A stretch of DNA of 64,000 nt, taken from NCBI GenBank assembly GCA_016712405.1, contig JADJRD010000003.1, positions 672,501 to 736,500 on the forward strand, given 5' to 3'. The notes beneath the pieces were generated by a model. The model ran no database searches. It worked only from the letters and a program-made list of their open reading frames with translations, and was not told the origin of the DNA. Each line of letters starts with the position of its first letter. The stretch's first letter is position 1. The stretch is from Cellvibrio sp. GTDB taxonomy: Bacteria; Pseudomonadota; Gammaproteobacteria; Pseudomonadales; Cellvibrionaceae. Shown in pieces: positions 55,605-64,000 of the stretch. The position numbers and the translations under genes were made by a program.

Positions 55605-56617
55605 ATGGAAAATCTCGCTGCGCTCGTTGAAGAAGCGCTGAAATTAATCGAAGCCACAAGTGATTTAATTGCGCTTGAAAATTTGCGCGTGGATTATTTG
55701 GGTAAAAATGGCAGCATCACTGCCCAGATGAAAACTCTTGGGAAATTATCACCCGAAGAGCGTCCCGCTGCTGGTGCTGAAATCAATAAAGCAAAGATGC
55801 GGTACAAAATTCATTAAATGTGCGCAAAGAAATTTTAGAGCAAGCTGCGATTGCTGAAAAACTATCTAGTGAAGTCATTGATGTAACACTTCCGGGGCGC
55901 GGACAAAACACTGGTGGACTGCATCCAGTCACTCGCACCTTGCAACGCATCGAAGATATTTTTCGCGCTGTGGGTTACACAGTTGAAGTCGGTCCGGAAA
56001 TTGAAGATGATTATCACAATTTCGAAGCGCTCAATATCCCATCACATCATCCCGCACGTGCTATGCACGACACATTTTATGTGGATGATACTCACGTGTT
56101 GCGCACACACACATCACCCGTACAAGTGCGCACTATGGAAAATAAAAAACCACCGATTCGCGTGATTTGTCCAGGTCGTGTTTATCGCTGCGATTCGGAT
56201 ATGACTCACTCGCCCATGTTTCATCAGGTTGAAGGTTTGGTGGTCGACAAAAATATTAGTTTTGCTGACCTTAAAGGAACTATGGATCAATTCTTGAAAA
56301 CATTTTTTGAGGCGGATGTCCCCGTTCGTTTTCGTCCATCTTATTTTCCGTTCACCGAACCTTCTGCTGAAATGGATATTCAATGCACACAATGCCGCGG
56401 TAAAGGCTGTCGCATGTGTAAAAACACGGGTTGGCTGGAAGTCGGTGGTTGCGGAATGGTGCATCCCGAAGTATTTAAATCCAGCGGTGTTGATGCGGAA
56501 GTGTATACAGGTTTTGCATTTGGTATGGGTGTTGAACGCCTTGCGATGCTGCGTTATGGCGTAAACGATTTGCGATTATTTTTTGAAAATGATTTGCGAT
56601 TCTTAAAGCAGTTTTGA
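55605..56617 (+). CDS. pheS: Phenylalanyl-tRNA synthetase alpha subunit, one frame break
   Basis: About 338 residues joined. The N-terminal coiled coil (LAALVEEALKLIEATSDLIA) breaks near 55798; restoring one A gives AKDAVQNSLNVRKEILEQAA. Downstream are the class II motifs, including DTFYVDDTHVLRTHTSPVQV, YRCDSDMTHSPMFHQVEGL, EPSAEMDIQC and FAFGMGVERLAML. It forms the alpha2-beta2 PheRS with PheT. Essential; the break in an A run is presumably an error. Confidence 0.95.
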
Positions 56618-56626
56618 TTTGATTAT

Positions 56627-56698
56627 GTAGGTTGGGGTGTAAACCCCAACATGAGATCTTGATTGAAAAATGTTGTTGGGGTTTGCACCCCAACCTAC
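56627..56698. repeat. Palindromic extragenic repeat, copy 3 (72 bp)
   Basis: GTAGGTTGGGGTGTAAACCC at one end and CACCCCAACCTAC at the other. It is inserted between pheS and pheT, two genes normally only a few bases apart. Same family as 39816 and 41229. Confidence 0.82.
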
Positions 56699-56712
56699 GG
56701 AACAGATGAAAT

Positions 56713-59082
56713 ATGAAAATAAGTGAATCCTGGTTGCGTGAATGGCTTAATCCTTCCATCACCACAGATGAATTGGTTGCGCAACTGACCATGGCTGGTC
56801 TTGAAATTGATGCAGTGGAATCGGTCGCTGGAAATTTCACTGGCGTTATTGTCGGTGAAATTGTTGAATGTGAACAACATCCTGATGCAGATAAATTGCG
56901 TGTTACAAAAGTTGCTGGTTTGCCAGATGGTCCAGCACAAGTTGTGTGTGGGGCAGCTAATGCACGAGTTGGAATTAAAATTCCGTTCGCTACTATTGGT
57001 GCAGAATTGCCGAATGACTTTCATATCAAAAAAGCCAAACTGCGCGGCGTAGAATCGTTTGGCATGTTATGCGGACAAACTGAATTACAAGCAGGTGATG
57101 ATGATACGGGGTTGTGGGAATTATCAGCTGATGCGCCTGTTGGAAAAAATATTCGTGAATATTTAAATCTTGACGATAAATTATTGGAGGTCGATTTAAC
57201 ACCTAATCGTAGCGACTGCTTGAGTGTCAAAGGTGTTGCACGTGAAGTGGGTGTGTTAAATCGAATAGCGGTTAAATCTCCAGCTATCAATTCTGTCGCT
57301 GCAAAAATTTCCGATACATTTCCAGTCAAACTTTCTGCGGCTTCTGCCTGTAGTCGTTATGTTGGGCGCGTGATTCGTAATATTGATATTTCGCGTCCCA
57401 GCCCTGCATGGTTGCAAGATAAATTAAAGCGTTCAGGTCTGCGCAGTATTGATGCAGTGGTTGATGTGACCAATTATGTGTTGATCGAACTCGGTCAGCC
57501 TATGCATGCATTTGATTTCAATAAATTATCAGGTGGTATCGATGCTCGCTTGGCAAAACAGGATGAAAAAATTCTCTTGCTGGATGGCCAAGAAATAAAG
57601 CTCAATGCGGATACTTTGGTTATCGCCGATCAAAATGGTCCTTTGGCTATGGCCGGTGTGATGGGTGGTAAACCCAGCGCCGTGAGTTCAGAAACAAACA
57701 ATATATTTCTTGAAAGTGCGTTTTTTAATCCTTTGGCAATTGCTGGTCGCGCGCGTTCTTATGGGTTGCACACAGATTCTTCGCATCGTTTTGAACGGGG
57801 TGTTGATTACAATTTGCAACGCGAAGCTATGGAGCGTGCAACGGAATTGTTGTTATCAATAGTGGGTGGCGAAGCAGGTCCAATTATTGAAGTGACCAAC
57901 GAGCATTTGCCACAAACACGACAAGTCACTTTACGTAAAGCGCGAATTGTCAGTGGTTTAAGTCTTGAAATTGATGATGCGCAAGTGGTCGACATCATGA
58001 CGCGGCTTGGATTGTCATTGGTGTCGCAAAATGATCAAGCATGGGTATTCAATGTACCCAGTTATCGGTTTGATATTTCGATTGAGGCTGATTTACTCGA
58101 AGAGCTGGCGAGAGTTTATGGCTACAACCGTTTGCCAACTCGAGTATTGGCGACTCCGATACAGATCGCAGAGCATCCTGAAGCTGACTTGCCGGTTTCC
58201 AGATTACGCGATCAATTGATTGCTCGTGGTTATCAGGAGGCAATCACTTTCAGTTTTATAGAACCCAAACTTTCAGCTTTGTTTGATCCCAAAACTGAGC
58301 CAGTGGTTCTGCGAAATCCAATCAGTGCTGATTTGGCGGCTATGCGGACCAGTTTGTTACCTGGTTTGGTGACTGTATTGCGCAATAATTTGAATCGTCA
58401 GCAGGATCGTTTGCGGTTGTTTGAAACTGGTCTGCGTTTTGTTCCAAGCTCGAAATCCTTGATTCAAGAGCAATGCGTCGCAGGTTTAATTTACGGTAGT
58501 CGACAACCGGAATCCTGGGCCAATAGCAAAGAAGAAGTCGACTTTTATGATCTTAAAGGTGATTTGGAATCACTCTTGGGTTTGACGGGCTTTGGCTATC
58601 GTTTTGATTCGGCCACTCATGATGCATTACATCCGGGTCAAACGGCTGCTATTTATTTGGATGGAGAATTGTTGGGCTACGCAGGGGCATTGCATCCCCG
58701 CCTGCAACAGGCATTGGATATACCCTGAAAAGTCTATTTGTTTGAGTTGAAGCGGAACCTTGTGACAAAAACTTCGGTTCCCAGCTTTTCCAGTTTGTCT
58801 AAATTTCCCGAAATTCGCAGGGATTTGGCGCTGTTATTGGATCGGCAGCTGCCTGTAGAGCAGCTATTGGATGCCGTCAAATCCAAGGCTGGGGATTGTC
58901 TTAGAGACTTAAAGGTCTTTGACGTATATATGGGCAAAGGCATTGATCCACAAAGAAAAAGTATCGCTATAGGCTTGACCTTTCAGCATCCATCGCGCAC
59001 TCTTACGGAAGATGAAATTAATGCTTCTGTGGATGCGGTCGTCCAACATCTACAGGAGAAGTATTCAGCTAGCCTCCGCTAG
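56713..59082 (+). CDS. pheT: Phenylalanyl-tRNA synthetase beta subunit, in-frame TGA
   Basis: 789 codons. tRNA-binding domain (VGEIVECEQHPDADKLRVTK), B3/B4 editing region, B5 (VDLTPNRSDCLSVKGVAREV), the catalytic-like core and the anticodon-binding FDX-ACB domain (FPEIRRDLALLLDRQLPVEQ). At 58726-58728 the frame has TGA; before and after it, ALDIP and KVYLFELKRN continue in the same frame. A Gly (GGA) is expected, so one G-to-T change explains it. Sequencing error is most likely because PheT is essential. Confidence 0.94.
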
Positions 59083-59093
59083 GGATAATAATT

Positions 59094-59402
59094 ATGACTG
59101 ATGGTGCTCTCACCAAAGCTGATCTTGCCGAGAAGTTATTTGAAGAGCTCGGATTAAATAAACGTGAAGCCAAAGAGTTGGTGGAATTGTTTTTTGAAGA
59201 GATTCGTTTCGCTCTCGAAAATAATGAGGCAGTGAAGTTGTCAGGTTTTGGAAATTTTGAGTTGCGTGATAAAAGCCAGCGTCCAGGACGCAATCCCAAG
59301 ACGGGCGAAGAAATTCCGATCAGTGCACGTAGAGTAGTCACTTTCAAGCCAGGTCAAAAACTTAAGGCAAGAGTAGAAGAGTATGTTGGAACCCAGTCAT
59401 AA
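59094..59402 (+). CDS. ihfA: Integration host factor alpha subunit
   Basis: 102 residues, MTDGALTKADLAEKLFEELG; DNA-bending beta-arm with conserved Pro in RPGRNPKTGEEIPISARRVV. Located directly after pheT as in many Gammaproteobacteria. It forms a heterodimer with IhfB. IHF commonly assists site-specific recombination, so it may serve the integrases in this window. Intact. Confidence 0.97.
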   Translation: MTDGALTKADLAEKLFEELGLNKREAKELVELFFEEIRFALENNEAVKLSGFGNFELRDKSQRPGRNPKTGEEIPISARRVVTFKPGQKLKARVEEYVGTQS

Positions 59403-59745
59403 CGACGAACTTCCTGTTATCCCCGGTAAGCGCTATTTCACTATTGGTGAAGTTAGTGAGCTGTGTGCGGTAAAGCCGCACGTCTTGCGTTATTGGGAGC
59501 AAGAGTTCCCACAATTAAAACCTGTCAAGCGTCGTGGTAATCGTCGTTATTATCAGCGTCAGGATGTATTAACTATCCGTCAAATTCGTAGTTTGCTCTA
59601 TGATCAGGGTTTCACTATCGGTGGTGCCCGTTTGCAGATGACTACTGATGCCCCCTCTGCTTCTGATGATTCAAAATTGACTCAATTGGTTGGTCAGATG
59701 ATTGGGGAGCTTGAACAGTTATTAAAGCTTCTGTCTTCTCGATAA
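59383..59745 (+). CDS. MerR-family transcriptional regulator
   Basis: 120 residues overlapping ihfA by 20 bp. The MerR HTH is typical (YFTIGEVSELCAVKPHVLRY WEQEFPQLKP, RRGNRRYYQRQDVLTIRQIR). The C-terminus is a short helix. This ihfA-linked MerR protein is conserved in Pseudomonas and relatives; no inducer-binding domain is visible, so it probably responds to a partner or acts as a simple binder. Confidence 0.92.
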   Translation: MLEPSHNDELPVIPGKRYFTIGEVSELCAVKPHVLRYWEQEFPQLKPVKRRGNRRYYQRQDVLTIRQIRSLLYDQGFTIGGARLQMTTDAPSASDDSKLTQLVGQMIGELEQLLKLLSSR

Positions 59746-59909
59746 ATTTCACTCGCAAAAATAGGATTTGTTTAAATCTTATTTTTGCCCATTATCTTTG
59801 AATTATTGTCTCAAAATCCTTGTTATTTCCCACCTGAATGTTTACTTGCAAAGGGTGTTTTTTCGGGTATCATGCCCGTCCTTTCGGTCGATCCAGACTG
59901 GATTTTTAT

Positions 59910-59986
59910 CGGAGCGTAGCGCAGCCAGGTAGCGCACCATACTGGGGGTGTGGGGGTCGTGGGTTCAAATCCCGCCGTTCCGACCA
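59910..59986 (+). tRNA. tRNA-Pro (anticodon GGG)
   Basis: A 77-nt cloverleaf: acceptor CGGAGCG/CGTTCCG, D-arm GCGCAGCCAGGTAGCGC, anticodon arm CCATA-CTGGGGG-TGTGG (anticodon GGG), T-arm with GGTTCAAATCC and encoded CCA. Same position as in Pseudomonas genomes. No sign of island integration at this tRNA. Confidence 0.95.
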
Positions 59987-60075
59987 AAACTTGCACAATT
60001 CTTTAGCCAATATATCTGCTCCTGCTTATTGTTAAAAACAAGAAAGTTTGGGCAAGAATAACAAGAGGTAATCCC

Positions 60076-60810
60076 GTGGCAAAACAACTTATGATTTATG
60101 ACAACATCCAACCTTTGTCTTCAGATGCTCATCGTAATTGGTCTGTAGCTGTTGAAAGTTATCAATTCGCATCAAATTTGATTTCTGTGCCTTTGGTATC
60201 TTCTGAGATTATTACCGCAGCCCAAGAGTTTCCTATTGTTTTCTCTAAATCGGGAAACGATTTCATTCCTCTTGCCATTATGGGGTTGCGTGAAGGAGAG
60301 AATTTACTCATAAATGAAGAGGGCCGAATGACAACGCGGTACACTCCTGCATTTCTACGTCGTTACCCTTTCATGGTGGGTGCTGGTAAGGATGACAATA
60401 AATTGGTTGGGGTTGATGTTGACAGCTCTGCTATTGTTCAGGATGGCAGTAGAGGTCAAAGATTATTTACGGAAGACGGTGAACAAACCCCATTCTTAAA
60501 AGAGGTTATTGAGTTTGTTAAGGACTATCAATACCGTACCGATATAGCAAACGTATTTTGCCGTCGATTAATGGACTTGGAATTATTGGAGCCTATGACA
60601 GCGAATGTAAATGTTGGCGGGAAAGAAGGGGCTAACATTAGCTTGAGTGGTTTTTATGTGGTGAATAGAGAGAAACTGAAGGCATTAAGTAATGAAAATG
60701 TTTTGGATCTCTTTAAAAAAGACGGACTTGAGTTAATTTATGCTCATTTGGCCTCGCTAAATAACATGAGCGCTTTGACCCAAAAAGTTGCTGAAAAAAT
60801 TCGTTCTTGA
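60076..60810 (+). CDS. SapC-family protein
   Basis: 244 residues with the SapC layout: VPLVSSEIITAAQEFPIVFS, TTRYTPAFLRRYPFMV, LFTEDGEQTPFLKEVIEFV and LNNMSALTQKVAEKI. SapC proteins were named after a Campylobacter S-layer locus. In Cellvibrio-like bacteria they usually sit beside TonB receptors and tryptophan halogenase genes, but here the gene stands alone. Start GTG 60076 with SD AGAGG. Biochemical role unknown. Confidence 0.9.
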   Translation: MAKQLMIYDNIQPLSSDAHRNWSVAVESYQFASNLISVPLVSSEIITAAQEFPIVFSKSGNDFIPLAIMGLREGENLLINEEGRMTTRYTPAFLRRYPFMVGAGKDDNKLVGVDVDSSAIVQDGSRGQRLFTEDGEQTPFLKEVIEFVKDYQYRTDIANVFCRRLMDLELLEPMTANVNVGGKEGANISLSGFYVVNREKLKALSNENVLDLFKKDGLELIYAHLASLNNMSALTQKVAEKIRS

Positions 60811-60830
60811 TTTTCAGAAACTGAAATAAA

Positions 60831-60859
60831 CAAGCCGGGGGAAGCCCGGCTTTTATTTT
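60831..60859 (+). terminator. Terminator after sapC
   Basis: AAGCCGGG-ggaa-GCCCGGCTT followed by TTATTTT. Confidence 0.88.
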
Positions 60860-60897
60860 GGGGAAATAAAATCGGATTGCTCCGATTTTGAGGCCAG

Positions 60898-61215
60898 CTA
60901 ACGCGCGCTGCGTTGCCGAGATGTTAGTTCCTTCACTTTGCGTTCTGCAGTGCAGAACGCGTCCCTAACAGCAATATGAATTGATTCATCATCCTGAGTT
61001 ACGGCAAATGGATGTCCCTTTATATCCAGCTCGATAGAAGCTCTGTATTGTTTACCTTTGTGTTTGTGATTGTGGGGGGCGTCAAGAACGACGCGGCTTC
61101 GAAGAATTTGGTCTGAATAACGCGTTAATTTGGCTAACTTTTTGGAGATTATCTCGTTAAGTGCAGCAGAAGAATCCAGGTCTCGGTAAACAACGTCTAC
61201 AGCAGGTTTCATCAT
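60898..61215 (-). CDS. HPF/RaiA-like ribosome-associated inhibitor
   Basis: About 105 residues. VDVVYRDLDSSAALNEIISKKLAKLTRYSD followed by SRVVLDAPHNHKHKGKQYRASIELDIKG and DESIHIAVRDAFCTAERKV is the S30EA/HPF fold. Such proteins bind the 30S decoding region in stationary phase. SD AAGGAG lies upstream of two ATGs (61215, 61212); the GTG at 61248 is not needed. Confidence 0.85.
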   Translation of the reverse strand: MMKPAVDVVYRDLDSSAALNEIISKKLAKLTRYSDQILRSRVVLDAPHNHKHKGKQYRASIELDIKGHPFAVTQDDESIHIAVRDAFCTAERKVKELTSRQRSAR

Positions 61216-61492
61216 AAGACTCCTTAGCAGTTTGTCATGAGTTGGCATTTATTCTAGGCAGTTTTTTGTTCGAATAGTTCCAAGGCTCAAAGTCAATATT
61301 GATGTTCCCAGCCAAAAATTCAAGTCAAAATTTACATCTCTTAATATCTTTTTGCTCTCTGGTTAGTGCTTTATGGACTAACTGGCACTAAGCCATTTGT
61401 AACATTAATGTAACTAGTTGATATGATTTAGTCTTCAATAATCGGCGCGACTTTTGCTGGGGTCACTTATTTAATATTTTGTTTTTATCTTA

Positions 61493-63039
61493 ACTGGACT
61501 TTAGAAAACCACCCACCCCGCCAACCCCAGGTTAGCGCCAAAAAATTCTAGCTCCATCATTATTGCCCCATGATTTTTATAGAAAAATCATGGGGCAGTT
61601 TATTTTCTCACCAAAACCTAGGATGGCGGCCTTATTTTATTGCAGGTCGTACTCCACCACTCCAAAACGCTAACACGCTGAAAATGTTTTACCAATCCAT
61701 CACGGATTTTCCTGCGGTCACCTCCGCTTTATTGCGCCAAGGTAACTGCAACATGACGCCGTCCAGTTTTTCCGCTGGCATCAACGACAACAATTGAATT
61801 AATCCGTAGCCTATTGTCGTTAACTGTACCCAACGATTTAATGTCTGTCGCGCCTGTTGCCAGGCCTCTTTTACTCCCCAGGAATTTTTCAATTCATTGA
61901 ACGTGCTTTCAATACTCCAGCGCTTCGCGTAAGCAACAATAATTTCTTCTGCACTTAATTCGCTACTCGTTGACAGAAGCAGACGTGTCTTATTCCACTT
62001 TTCATTTCTTTCGTCATAAAATTCGCACCAGACCGCGCCGACTTTTGCGCCTTTGATAAAACGAGCCAACACGACTTTATGGCGATATCGCAACCGCTGA
62101 TTCTTTCCATATAAGAATAACGTTGCTTCTGTCGTTGCCATGCGATTGACTCGCGACTCTGTAACTTGTTTTCCATATTTGGCAGGTCTGCCGCGCTGTT
62201 TTTCGTTGGGGTTGCAGGCATATCGTACAAGCGGGTGTCGTGGCGTACTTGCCCGATCACATCAATTTCTTGCGCTAACATCGCCAGAATAAGATCGCCG
62301 CGCATGTACCAGCTATCCATCAATAATCGCACGGTTTTGCCGCTGTATAAGCTCGATACACTGCGGATCAGTGTTTGCGCGGCGCGCAATTTCCCGGTGT
62401 TGCCTGCGGTAGGCATTAATCTGGATAACAAAGGAATGGCGATATTATTTCCTTTTTTCTCGCCTGGCAATTTGTGCAAGCGTCACCCAGCATTGTCCAC
62501 GAACAAAACGCGCCAAATTAGGTTTGTTGCCATGCTGATGATGAATCTGGCTTGCGGGCGCTTTTTCTGAGCTGCGCAGCACAAGCGTGTCATCTATGGC
62601 TAAATAAATAATCTCTCCGCCTACTTGTTGAATAACAACACGTACAAATGCGCGAGCGAGTGATAACCACGACCATTTCCCTTGCCGCAAACATTTGTAG
62701 TAACTCGTCCAGTGCTTTTGCGTGCTTAGCATTACCCAGCTTTGCGTGACAAAGCCAGAGCGCGTGAGCATGGCTCCGACTAACAATTCAAGGCAGGTGC
62801 CTACTGCACGCAAGGGTAGACTTTTACCTAAAATTGTTATCCAATCACCCAGTTCGCGTGGGATGTTGCTGCATCCTTTGTTGAGCACTGCGGCCTCCAG
62901 ATAGTCATCGAAAACTTCTGAAGGCCGCGCCTTGACTACTCCTTAAATTCAACACAGTAGTCAAGGCGCGGCAGAATTTTTGCCGCATTTTTGTCAAGCT
63001 TTTTTTGAAAAATTTAACTCTGAGATTCTAAAGTCCAGT
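61493..63039. mobile_element. IS4/IS701-like insertion sequence
   Basis: 1,547 bp. Inverted ends ACTGGACTTTAGAA (left) and TTCTAAAGTCCAGT (right) are perfect for 14 bp. They are flanked by the 7-bp direct repeat TATCTTA (61486-61492 and 63040-63046). Internal palindromes: GCCCCATGATTTTT with its complement (61565-61596) after the transposase, and perfect 17-bp arms GCCGCGCCTTGACTACT (62924-62940, 62956-62972) before it. One minus-strand transposase. Inserted upstream of hsp20. Confidence 0.9.
61689..62888 (-). CDS. DDE transposase of the IS, two frame breaks
   Basis: Three overlapping frame pieces join to about 400 residues: SGFVTQSWVMLSTQKHWTSY, LAIDDTLVLRSSEKAPASQI (Asp), GQCWVTLAQIARREK, then (break at an A run near 62462) GNNIAIPLLSRLMPTAGNT, VRLLMDSWYMRGDLILAML (second Asp), then (break at C4 near 62213) RGRPAKYGKQVTESRVNRMA and KRWSIESTFNELKNSWGVKE (catalytic Glu, YAKRW-x-IE-x-x-F). 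IS4/IS701-like DDE enzyme; both breaks are in homopolymers, so the copy may be functional. Confidence 0.8.
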
Positions 63040-63120
63040 TATCTTAATAGGACGGTTTTTCATTGGGGTTGTTACTTTTGTAAACAGTTAAGTTACTACA
63101 ATATTTTTTTTACATGTTCT

Positions 63121-63148
63121 CTTGAATTTAAAATTGGTGTCTACATAT
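63121..63148 (+). promoter_or_regulatory. Candidate sigma-32 promoter of hsp20
   Basis: CTTGAA (63121-63126), 14-bp spacer, CTACATAT (63141-63148), close to the heat-shock consensus. It remains on the hsp20 side of the IS insertion. Confidence 0.4.
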
Positions 63149-63211
63149 CAGTAAGTGTAAGTGCTCATTTGAGGCTTGCACTAAACCGTCGGATTATTCG
63201 ACACAACTTTT

Positions 63212-63236
63212 ATATTGCTCTTTAGAGGATATTGAT
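63212..63236 (+). promoter_or_regulatory. Possible ROSE-like RNA thermometer at hsp20
   Basis: TTGCT (about 63214) lies 4-8 bp before the SD GAGGA. In ROSE elements a U(U/C)GCU block pairs with the SD of small heat-shock genes. Only this short match is seen; pairing was not computed. Confidence 0.3.
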
Positions 63237-63707
63237 ATGCGTAATTTTGATTTTTCTCCTTTATATCGTTCTTCAATCGGTTTTGATCGTATGGCAAATT
63301 TGCTGGATAATTTGTCGCGTACAGAACAAGCTCAACCCAGTTACCCACCTTACAATATTGAATTAACCGGAGAAGATAAGTATCGCATTACTATGGCGGT
63401 TGCCGGATTTGATTCTTCAGAGATCTCGATTGAAGTAAATCAGAATTTATTGCGTGTATCGGCAAATAAACCGAATGATGCGCAAGAAAAAACTTATCTA
63501 CACCAGGGTATAGCGGCACGTAGTTTTGAGCGTAAATTTCAATTAGCGGATCACGTTCAAGTTCAGTCCGCCAATTATCAAAATGGATTGTTACATATAG
63601 ATTTACAGCGAATTATTCCTGAATCTATGAAACCGCGTAGTATTCCGATTTCAGTGAGCGCATCATCCCCCAATTTAATTCACAAAAATGATGCGCAGGC
63701 CGCATGA
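63237..63707 (+). CDS. Small heat-shock protein (Hsp20/IbpA family)
   Basis: 156 residues. MRNFDFSPLYRSSIGFDRMA is the IbpA-type N-terminus. The alpha-crystallin domain follows (YPPYNIELTGEDKYRITMAV AGF, LRVSANK, QGIAARSFERKFQLADHVQV, ANYQNGLLHIDLQRIIPE). The C-terminal anchor is SIPI (I-x-I). A holdase that forms oligomers and protects unfolding proteins on heating. Confidence 0.94.
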   Translation: MRNFDFSPLYRSSIGFDRMANLLDNLSRTEQAQPSYPPYNIELTGEDKYRITMAVAGFDSSEISIEVNQNLLRVSANKPNDAQEKTYLHQGIAARSFERKFQLADHVQVQSANYQNGLLHIDLQRIIPESMKPRSIPISVSASSPNLIHKNDAQAA

Positions 63708-63717
63708 TCGTTAAATA

Positions 63718-63745
63718 AATGCCCGGTAATTGATCGGGCATTTAT
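63718..63745 (+). terminator. Terminator between hsp20 and araC-like gene
   Basis: AAATGCCCG pairs with CGGGCATTT and is followed by ATTTTATT; it serves both convergent genes. Confidence 0.8.
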
Positions 63746-64000
63746 TTTATTTCACTTTGAAACAATTTTGCCCGCACTGTTTTTCGATAAGCTAGTGGTG
63801 TGCTGTTTAAATGCTTTTTAAACAAGCTGGTGAAATGACTGGGATCGGGGCAACCTACCTTGTCGGCAATTTCATTAATTGCCAGGTTGGTATTTTGCAA
63901 TAAATCTTTCGCGACATTGATGCGAACTTTTTGAAGGTATTCATTCGGTGTTTGATCGAGCGCATTTTTAAATCGTCGATTAAAGCTACGCATGCTCAAG
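63742..64000 (-). CDS. AraC-family regulator, C-terminal part, runs off the right edge
   Basis: The visible part is the second half of the double HTH: SMRSFNRRFKNALDQTPNEYLQKVRI, then LAINEIADKVGCPDPSHFTS LFKKHLNSTPLAYRK. GCPDPSHF-x-x-x-FK is the second HTH signature of AraC/XylS and of GATase-fused (FtrA/CdhR-like) members; the N-terminal domain is outside the window. The TTG near 63999 is not the true start. Confidence 0.88.
   Translation of the reverse strand, partial: LSMRSFNRRFKNALDQTPNEYLQKVRINVAKDLLQNTNLAINEIADKVGCPDPSHFTSLFKKHLNSTPLAYRKTVRAKLFQSEIK

Noticed and set aside
58726..58728. Selenocysteine codon in pheT
   Set aside because: PheT is not a selenoprotein, the expected residue is Gly, and no SECIS-like hairpin is evident just downstream.
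59910..59986. tRNA-Pro as an island attachment site
   Set aside because: No integrase or repeated 3' end nearby; downstream genes are ordinary core genes.
62166..62570. 134-codon plus-strand frame inside the second IS
   Set aside because: Antisense of the transposase; no SD and no domain.

Overview
The window reads as chromosome from a gammaproteobacterium close to Cellvibrio (Cellvibrionaceae). Three things point there. The gene order thrS-infC-rpmI-rplT-pheS-pheT-ihfA-merR-tRNA-Pro is of Pseudomonas/Cellvibrio type. The tmRNA tag is ANDDSYALAA. There is also a saccharolytic flavour: a GH43 enzyme, a GPH sugar symporter, a TonB-receptor STN fragment, an ExoP-like carbohydrate-binding protein, a Ser-rich linker lipoprotein and SapC. 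The genus is an inference from content; no database was searched.

Layout. 1-1771 (-): an ankyrin-repeat secreted protein, frame-broken and cut by the left edge. 1859-7248: a LexA box followed by the SOS mutasome imuA-imuB-dnaE2. 7449-14943: an envelope-stress/lipid A block with a cupredoxin-like protein, an OmpR/EnvZ-type two-component pair, a COG4705 membrane protein, a POTRA/Omp85 outer-membrane protein, and a PAP2 phosphatase coupled to an EptA-type phosphoethanolamine transferase. 15180-28415: an accessory region with three tyrosine recombinases, orphan genes, duplicated gene leaders, hairpin repeats and a scar made of fragments of a CARF-type sensor, hsdR, a sigma-54 regulator, hsdM and a UvrD-like helicase. 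28416-32520: a 4.1-kb island bounded by an 18-bp direct repeat of the ssrA 3' end, carrying a P4-type integrase, an AlpA regulator and a Gp2-like replication protein. 32506-32861 (-): ssrA. 33133-38075: the carbohydrate block. 38130-41232: small orphan genes and palindromic extragenic repeats. 41359-45086: metH. 45245-49073: a PQQ sugar dehydrogenase/cytochrome c fusion split by an IS5-like element. 49203-52086: nfuA, a glutaredoxin and a SEL1 protein. 52281-59986: the translation gene cluster. 60076-64000: sapC, an HPF-like protein, a second IS, hsp20 and a partial AraC regulator.

How the genes work together. DNA damage should derepress imuA-imuB-dnaE2 through LexA. The two-component pair plausibly drives lipid A remodelling by the convergent PAP2-EptA pair. 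GH43 and GPH act as enzyme plus importer for plant-cell-wall oligosaccharides, with a decayed TonB receptor beside them. The translation cluster is standard housekeeping.

Caution on gene integrity. Many genes carry single-base frame breaks, mostly in A, T or C runs: ankyrin gene, imuB, omp85, an integrase, metH, the dehydrogenase, thrS, infC, pheS and both transposases. pheT has one in-frame TGA. Several of these genes are essential and single copy, so most breaks are probably sequence errors. I give full-length coordinates for such genes and say where the frame breaks. Breaks in the accessory region may be real decay.
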